35,851 bases of DNA from the NCBI GenBank assembly GCA_018667915.1, contig JABIRI010000147.1:1-35851 (forward strand). Reading direction: 5' to 3'. Within the stretch, counting starts at the first letter, position 1; each line of letters begins with the position of its first letter. A program made the translations under genes and the position numbers. A model generated the notes under the pieces. The model saw only the letters and a program-made list of their open reading frames with translations, was not told where the DNA came from and searched no databases. This stretch comes from Opitutaceae bacterium (GTDB taxonomy: Bacteria > Verrucomicrobiota > Verrucomicrobiia > Opitutales > Opitutaceae). Shown here piece by piece: positions 31,381 through 35,851 of the stretch.

Positions 31381-32493
31381 ATGCGTATTCTTTCCTTAGT
31401 ATTGGTAAATCTGCTACGGCATCGGCTGCGGGCTTTTATCGGAGTCGCGGGCATCAGTTTTGGGGTGGCCGCGATGTTGACGATTCTCGCAATTGTGACG
31501 GGGGCGATCGGCATGTTTGAGCGTATCCTCTCGACGGACAGCCACTATCTCGTCTTTGAGCGAAATGTTTCGGATCTGTTTTTCAGTTCGGTGACGTCGG
31601 ATCAAGTGGCTTCGATCCGCGAACGGCCAGAAGTGGAGGAAGCGCACCCGATGTTGTTTGGTATCGTGGCGGTGGGCGATCACCCGATGGTGACCTGCTT
31701 CGGTATCGAAGCGACTGATCCCCGTCTGGCGACAGGGGAGTGGTTGGCGGGAGATCGAGCGATGTTTGGGGTGCGTGACGACACCTTGTATCTAGGCTCG
31801 AGAGCGGCAGAATTTTTAGCCGTGCAGGCCGGAGATGAGATTGAAGTGGGTCGTGGCACCTTTCGAGTGGGGGGAGTTTTTAAGAATGAGAACGGCTTCG
31901 AAGATGGAGGCGTATTTATGCCTCTCTCAATGGCGCAGGACTTCTTTCAGCGGGAAACCGCCTCCTCCGTCGTGGCGGTGAAATTGCGCGAGGAGAGCAC
32001 GGGACCGACGTTTAAAGCGGCGGTAGAGATGGATCACCCGGGTATTATTGCTTTGGAGAACCGGGAGTTTAGTCAGAGTTATAATAGCTTCAAGATTTTG
32101 AACTTCACCGCATGGGCGGTAGGTATCTGCGCCTTTTGTTTGGGAGGGCTCGGGGTCGCCAATACGATGCTGATGTCGGTGTTTTCGCGGATTCGAGAAA
32201 TCGCCGTCCTGCGCGTATGCGGATTTTCGAATCGGCAGGTCACGATGATGATCTTTGGTGAGGCTTCGATGATTGCTTTAGCGGGAGTCTTAGTCGGCTT
32301 TGGGATCGGATTTGGCGTGTTGGCGGTGATGGAGCACACACCGCAGTTCCAGGGTTATGTGCAGGCCTCGATCACGGGGTCGGTGATGGTCGGAATTGTG
32401 ATCACCGCCCTTTTTACGGCGGTGGCTGGCGCGATTTATCCGGCGATTTACGCGTCGAAAGTTCAGCCAGCGGAGGCATTGCGTTATGAGTGA
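31381..32493 (+). CDS. MacB/LolCE-type ABC transporter permease
   Basis: This is a 370-residue inner-membrane permease of the FtsX/MacB superfamily. ATG 31381 is one base after the stop of the synthase gene; an upstream in-frame start overlaps that gene and is not favoured. There is one N-terminal helix (about 18-45, 'FIGVAGISFGVAAMLTILAI'), a periplasmic MacB-type domain (about 50-235), and three C-terminal helices (about 240-270, 290-320, 335-360) with the conserved 'MSVFSRIREIAVLRVCGFS' coupling region. The gene overlaps the ATPase gene by eight bases. MacB/Lol-type transporters move lipoproteins, peptides or lipids from the inner membrane without a channel through it. The cargo here is unknown; the prenyl synthase upstream hints at a lipid. 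Confidence 0.88.
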   Translation: MRILSLVLVNLLRHRLRAFIGVAGISFGVAAMLTILAIVTGAIGMFERILSTDSHYLVFERNVSDLFFSSVTSDQVASIRERPEVEEAHPMLFGIVAVGDHPMVTCFGIEATDPRLATGEWLAGDRAMFGVRDDTLYLGSRAAEFLAVQAGDEIEVGRGTFRVGGVFKNENGFEDGGVFMPLSMAQDFFQRETASSVVAVKLREESTGPTFKAAVEMDHPGIIALENREFSQSYNSFKILNFTAWAVGICAFCLGGLGVANTMLMSVFSRIREIAVLRVCGFSNRQVTMMIFGEASMIALAGVLVGFGIGFGVLAVMEHTPQFQGYVQASITGSVMVGIVITALFTAVAGAIYPAIYASKVQPAEALRYE

Positions 32494-33163
32494 TCGCGGA
32501 GAGATTATTGTCCGGGCCAAACAGGTGACCAAGTCCTATGATGATGGTCGTATCACCGTGCTGCATGGCGTATCCTTGGAGGTTCGGGCGGGTGAAGTGG
32601 TGGGGTTGTGGGGTGCCTCTGGATCAGGTAAGAGCACCCTGTTGCATCTGTTGGGTGGATTGGATTTACCCGATGCGGGGACCATGGAAGTGTGCGGCTT
32701 GGATCCGACGCGGGAAGTTGATCGAATCGAATTACGCCGCCACCAATTGGGCTACATATTTCAGATGCATAATCTGATTCCAGATTTGACGGTGGAGGAG
32801 AATGTTCGGGTGCCTGCGTTGGCCATCGGAACCCCTCGGGCTGAGACGGCAAAGCGAGTGAGAGAACTGGCTGACAAAGTGGATATTCGTCATCGGTTGC
32901 ACCATCGTATTCAGGACCTCTCGGGAGGAGAACGGCAACGAACCGCGATCTGCCGAGCCTTGATGAATGGTCCTCGATTATTGTTGGCGGATGAACCTAC
33001 GGGATCGCTGGATGAAAAAACGGGTAACACCGTATTTGCTCTGCTCAAGGAGATGGCGGAGCAGAATAATATCGCGATCTTGTTGGCGACTCACGAGCGA
33101 CGGTTTGCGGAACAGTGTTCTCGGGTCCTGCGGGTGCGCGATGGACAACTCAGTGAAATCTAG
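32486..33163 (+). CDS. LolD/MacB-type ABC transporter ATP-binding protein
   Basis: This is a 225-residue ATPase partner of the preceding permease. Walker A GASGSGKST is at about 43-51, the Q-loop is in 'YIFQMHNLIPDLTVEENV', the signature LSGGERQR at about 145-152, Walker B with catalytic Glu in 'LLLADEPTGSLD' at about 165-176, and the switch His in 'LLATHERRFAEQ'. These, with the single short domain, are typical of the LolD/MacB/FtsE subgroup. Its start overlaps the permease gene by eight bases, and the next gene starts two bases after its stop. Confidence 0.95.
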   Translation: MSDRGEIIVRAKQVTKSYDDGRITVLHGVSLEVRAGEVVGLWGASGSGKSTLLHLLGGLDLPDAGTMEVCGLDPTREVDRIELRRHQLGYIFQMHNLIPDLTVEENVRVPALAIGTPRAETAKRVRELADKVDIRHRLHHRIQDLSGGERQRTAICRALMNGPRLLLADEPTGSLDEKTGNTVFALLKEMAEQNNIAILLATHERRFAEQCSRVLRVRDGQLSEI

Positions 33164-33164
33164 G

Positions 33165-34445
33165 ATGGCGGTTTTCGCGAATTCGGAAGGTCCGCTCGAG
33201 CAGGTGGAGGAACGCGATGTGGCGCGGTCGATTCGGAGTCATGCGTTGGGTTGGTGGATGGCGGCAAACCTCGTGGGGGTTTGGCTCGCGGTCTTGCTGA
33301 TTTGGCCGCAGTGGGGCGATTGGATGGCGCCATTAAGTTATGGGCGATGGATGCCATTGCACCTGAACTGGCAACTCTACGGGTGGTGTGCGTTACCGTT
33401 GGTGGGAGTATTGCTCAAGTGGATACTCTGGCTACCGCATCCGCAGGCAGTTGGCCATGCCCGCGTGGCGTTGGCCGCATGGTCTATGGCGTTGGCGTTG
33501 GGTGGGCTGTCTTGGCTGGGAGGAGTGACGAGTGGGAAACTGTTTTTGGACTGGCACGGATGGGCCCGGTTCGTGTTGCCCGGGGCTATGACAATTTTGT
33601 GGACGGTGTTGGCGGCGCATGTGTGGTGGGGGTGGCGACAACGCGCACTGTCTGATCGCTGGGCCCAAGCCGGAGTGGTGGCGGGGTTACTGGCGGTGCC
33701 AGCGGTGCTGTATTGGGTATCCAGTCAGAAGGTTTATCCGGCGGTGAATCCCGACAGTGGTGGAGCAACGGGCGCGGCCCTGTTGGGGTCGACTTTGGGG
33801 ATCGTGGCCATTTTCGGGTCGATGCCACATGGGTTGAATGTCAGACGATTGAATGAGCGGGCGCGTAGTCGTTCTGTTGCGATTTTTTGGACAAGCTGGG
33901 GACTTTCCATGATGGTTTGGCTGCTGATCGATCGGGGCAACAGTAGTCATCACGACGGGAGTCAGATTTTAGGTTTGGGGGTCCTTATGCTTTGGGTGCC
34001 CATGCTGGTTTGGTGGTGGAGACAGTTTGATTGGGGAGAGGGAGCCCGACCTTGGTTACATGCCGCGATGGTCTGGTGGGCAATTTTGGTGCTGTCGGGA
34101 TGGTTGTCATTTCTACCGGGAATTTCGGAAAAAATGAAATTCACCAACGGTTTGGTGGCCCACGCGCATCTGGCGATGGCAGGATTGCTGACGAGTGTGA
34201 ATGGGGTGATATTAAACCAATTGGATGGTTCGCGGCCCATCCGAAGAGGCATGCATCTATGGCAGACGGCCACGGCGGTGCATGTGCTGGTATTGATGGT
34301 GGTGGGCTGGTTGGAGCTTTCGCGACCGGGGGAGTTTTTTGCGGGCGCATCGTGGGTGACGGCAGGATTCGCGGTGCGCTTGTTGGCTGGCGTAGCGATG
34401 ACTTTTGCGTCGGTCCAACTTTTTTACGAAATCCGAAAATCATGA
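33165..34445 (+). CDS. Polytopic membrane protein resembling heme-copper oxidase subunit I
   Basis: This is a 426-residue protein with about 11-12 hydrophobic helices. ATG 33165 follows the ATPase stop by one base; a longer frame starting inside that gene is an artefact. The His pattern is like that of cbb3/NOR-type subunit I: H66 in 'RWMPLHLNWQLYGW' (helix II position), H262-H263 in 'NSSHHDGSQILG', and H333-x-H335 in 'TNGLVAHAHLAMAG' (helix X position). The 196-residue distance from H66 to the HH pair is as expected for cbb3. However, the His that would be the first copper ligand, about 50 residues before the HH pair, is absent (G-rich 'DSGGATGAALLG' instead). It may bind hemes without a normal copper site. 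The assignment is by motif, not by search, and remains tentative. Confidence 0.6.
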   Translation: MAVFANSEGPLEQVEERDVARSIRSHALGWWMAANLVGVWLAVLLIWPQWGDWMAPLSYGRWMPLHLNWQLYGWCALPLVGVLLKWILWLPHPQAVGHARVALAAWSMALALGGLSWLGGVTSGKLFLDWHGWARFVLPGAMTILWTVLAAHVWWGWRQRALSDRWAQAGVVAGLLAVPAVLYWVSSQKVYPAVNPDSGGATGAALLGSTLGIVAIFGSMPHGLNVRRLNERARSRSVAIFWTSWGLSMMVWLLIDRGNSSHHDGSQILGLGVLMLWVPMLVWWWRQFDWGEGARPWLHAAMVWWAILVLSGWLSFLPGISEKMKFTNGLVAHAHLAMAGLLTSVNGVILNQLDGSRPIRRGMHLWQTATAVHVLVLMVVGWLELSRPGEFFAGASWVTAGFAVRLLAGVAMTFASVQLFYEIRKS

Positions 34446-34849
34446 CTACTTCTCGAACCATGGGTTACATGCGATTTCTCGCGCTAGGTGCGGGCGTGAT
34501 GGATTTTTTGACGGGCCTCGGGCTCGTCTTCTTCCCGTCCTTGACCCTGCGGTTGATGATGGTGCCCGTGCCCGAGGATCCTTCCCTGATATTCGTGCGG
34601 TTTGTCGGCGTGTTTGTCGGGGCGGTGGGCGCGATCTACTTGGTGGCGTGGTTTCGGCGGGATCCTGCTGATCTCGTGGCGGTCTTCCGGCTTACGTTAC
34701 CATTCCGGTTTGGCGCCGGAACGTTTTGTGCCGTCTCGGTGGCCATCGGAGATCTTGCTCCGATGTGGTTGAGTGTGAGTGCAACTGATCTTGGATTGGT
34801 AATCGTCCAGGTGGTTTTGGTGCGTCGACTGAATGAGGCCGGAGGATGA
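34442..34849 (+). CDS. Small four-helix hypothetical membrane protein
   Basis: This is a 135-residue protein of unrecognised family. ATG 34442 overlaps the stop of the previous gene by four bases, which decides the start; an upstream extension to 34031 lies antiphase inside that gene. It has four hydrophobic segments, about 10-35, 47-68, 80-105 and 108-128, short loops, and basic residues 'WFRRDPAD' between helices two and three. No catalytic motif is visible. It is coupled on both sides by ATGA overlaps, so it probably works with its neighbours in the membrane. Confidence 0.75.
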   Translation: MTTSRTMGYMRFLALGAGVMDFLTGLGLVFFPSLTLRLMMVPVPEDPSLIFVRFVGVFVGAVGAIYLVAWFRRDPADLVAVFRLTLPFRFGAGTFCAVSVAIGDLAPMWLSVSATDLGLVIVQVVLVRRLNEAGG

Positions 34850-35851
34850 TGGTAGCCTCGTCGACAGAAAGCGCCGAAAACCCAGCACCCGAGCTCGGAG
34901 ACCAAGGGAGTGGATTCGTGGCGGCCGGCATAGCGATCGGAGCCGTATATTTCTATTTTTTGATTTTTGCCGAATTCGCGCTGTTGGAATTGGCCCGACC
35001 GCTCATCGACGAAAAGCTGATCCAGTTACGAAGTCTCATGGCCTGCTTGGGTGTCGGGGGCGTGGTGGGCAGTGCTTTGGCCGTGCGGAAGTTCACCTTG
35101 GCTCGTTGGCAGAGTCAGCTCCGCTGGGGCTTTCGAGCATGTGCTGGAGGTGCGGTGCTGGCGCTTGGACCGGTGTCAGGGACGATCATGATGTTGGTCG
35201 CCGCGACTTGTGGCGGCGCGCTGGGTTGGTCCACCGTCATATTGGCGGGGGGATTGAGGGCGGTGGTTGGCTCCCGTCGCATGGGAGTGGTCGTTGGGGT
35301 GGGGACCGGGACGGCCTACACCTTGTGCAACCTTCCTTGGATTTTTGAAGCTTCAGCCCAGGTCCAGACTCTTTGCGCGGCCGGGGTCATCGTGCTGGTT
35401 TCGATGGCGGTGCCTAGCCCAAACCTCGCGGAAACGACGGTCAGTGCAGAATCAGATACGCGTTTGCGCGGGTTGTCGGGATGGGTGGGGATTCTGTTAC
35501 TGCTGGTCTGGCTGGACTCGGCGGCGTTCTACATTATCCAACACCAACCCGAATTGTTAGAGGTGACTTGGATGGGAACGGATCATCTTTGGGCGAATGC
35601 GGTGGTGCATTTCACCGGAGCAGTTTTCGCCGGATGGTGGTGGGATCGAGGTGGTCGCATTAGTTTGGTGATCGGCGCCTTTGGTCTCTTGGCCGGTGGG
35701 TGTTTGTTGTTGGGCAGTGCTTACGCGCAATGGGCCTCGTGGTGCTATGCTGCCGGGGTGTCCCTCTATTCAGTTGTATTGGTGTGCTATCCGGCGAGGA
35801 CAGGCAGAGCCGGGATTGCCGGCGCGGTTTACATCATGGCGGGATGGGTGG
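34846..35851 (+). CDS. Polytopic membrane protein, partial (MFS-like)
   Basis: This frame is open from ATG 34846 to the right edge (about 335 codons, no stop). The start overlaps the preceding stop (ATGA) and has GGAGG just upstream; a second ATG follows at once. After about 25 polar residues there are at least nine hydrophobic segments, e.g. 'VAAGIAIGAVYFYFLIFAEF', 'SLMACLGVGGVVGSALAV', 'GWVGILLLLVWLDSAAFYII' and 'ISLVIGAFGLLAGGCLLLG'. The helix spacing and the 'WWWDRGGR' loop resemble major-facilitator-type transporters, but no diagnostic MFS motif is certain. It continues the operon of the oxidase-like protein; its function is unknown. Confidence 0.75.
   Translation, partial: MMVASSTESAENPAPELGDQGSGFVAAGIAIGAVYFYFLIFAEFALLELARPLIDEKLIQLRSLMACLGVGGVVGSALAVRKFTLARWQSQLRWGFRACAGGAVLALGPVSGTIMMLVAATCGGALGWSTVILAGGLRAVVGSRRMGVVVGVGTGTAYTLCNLPWIFEASAQVQTLCAAGVIVLVSMAVPSPNLAETTVSAESDTRLRGLSGWVGILLLLVWLDSAAFYIIQHQPELLEVTWMGTDHLWANAVVHFTGAVFAGWWWDRGGRISLVIGAFGLLAGGCLLLGSAYAQWASWCYAAGVSLYSVVLVCYPARTGRAGIAGAVYIMAGWV

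Noticed and set aside
32967-33164. Long upstream extension of the oxidase-like protein
   Set aside because: It is out of frame inside the ABC ATPase gene, Arg/Ser/Trp-rich, and unnecessary given the ATG one base after that gene's stop.
1-35851. CRISPR arrays, insertion sequences, integrases, tRNA or rRNA genes, defence systems
   Set aside because: No regular spaced repeats, transposase or integrase motifs, or RNA gene hallmarks were found on either strand.

Overview
The window looks like a chromosomal segment of a marine-type verrucomicrobial (Opitutales-like) bacterium. This is inferred from the gene families and not from a marker gene. The evidence is a dense set of exported sulfatases, a PVC-type 'GDSL + propeller + HEAT + CxxCH cytochrome' protein, DUF1080 proteins, a TonB receptor with a short Opitutaceae-style plug, and moderately high GC. 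No rRNA, tRNA, CRISPR array, transposase or integrase was seen.

Layout. (1) 1-3714, minus strand: a Gld-type ABC export cassette (ATPase, permease, start of a GldG-like protein), a beta-hydroxyacid dehydrogenase and a GmhA-like SIS protein. (2) 3813-4289, plus: a small membrane protein, followed by a very strong stem-loop. (3) 4402-25119, mostly plus: the accessory core, a sulfated-glycan utilisation locus. It holds five sulfatases (one broken by an in-frame TAG), an SSS symporter, a TonB receptor, a GH29 alpha-L-fucosidase, an SGNH esterase-like protein, a PVC-type cytochrome fusion (minus) and a sialidase-fold/LamG protein. Fucose plus sulfate makes a fucoidan-like substrate the simplest guess. 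(4) 25151-29667, minus: a 1252-residue fusion of a PQQ sugar/alcohol dehydrogenase with cytochrome c, DUF1080 and two carbohydrate-binding-like modules, followed by a separate DUF1080 lipoprotein. (5) 29828-35851, plus: a YceI protein, then a tightly packed operon of a polyprenyl synthase, a MacB/LolD-type ABC pair, a heme-copper-oxidase-like membrane protein, a 4-TM protein and a partial polytopic protein running off the window.

How it could work (inference). The TonB receptor imports sulfated oligosaccharides. Periplasmic sulfatases, the fucosidase and the esterase trim them. The symporter brings small sulfated sugars into the cytoplasm, where the signal-peptide-less sulfatase encoded in the same transcript finishes desulfation. 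The PQQ/DUF1080 pair suggests a parallel oxidative route: oxidation of a sugar hydroxyl to a keto-glycoside, then cleavage by DUF1080, with electrons leaving through cytochrome c.

The most notable non-coding signals are a 56-bp promoter module present in two copies (upstream of the PVC cytochrome gene on minus and of the 19742 sulfatase on plus), a second operator-like motif GTTAA[A/C]TGATT[A/T]A found three times in the locus, and a cluster of palindromes between the PQQ and YceI genes.
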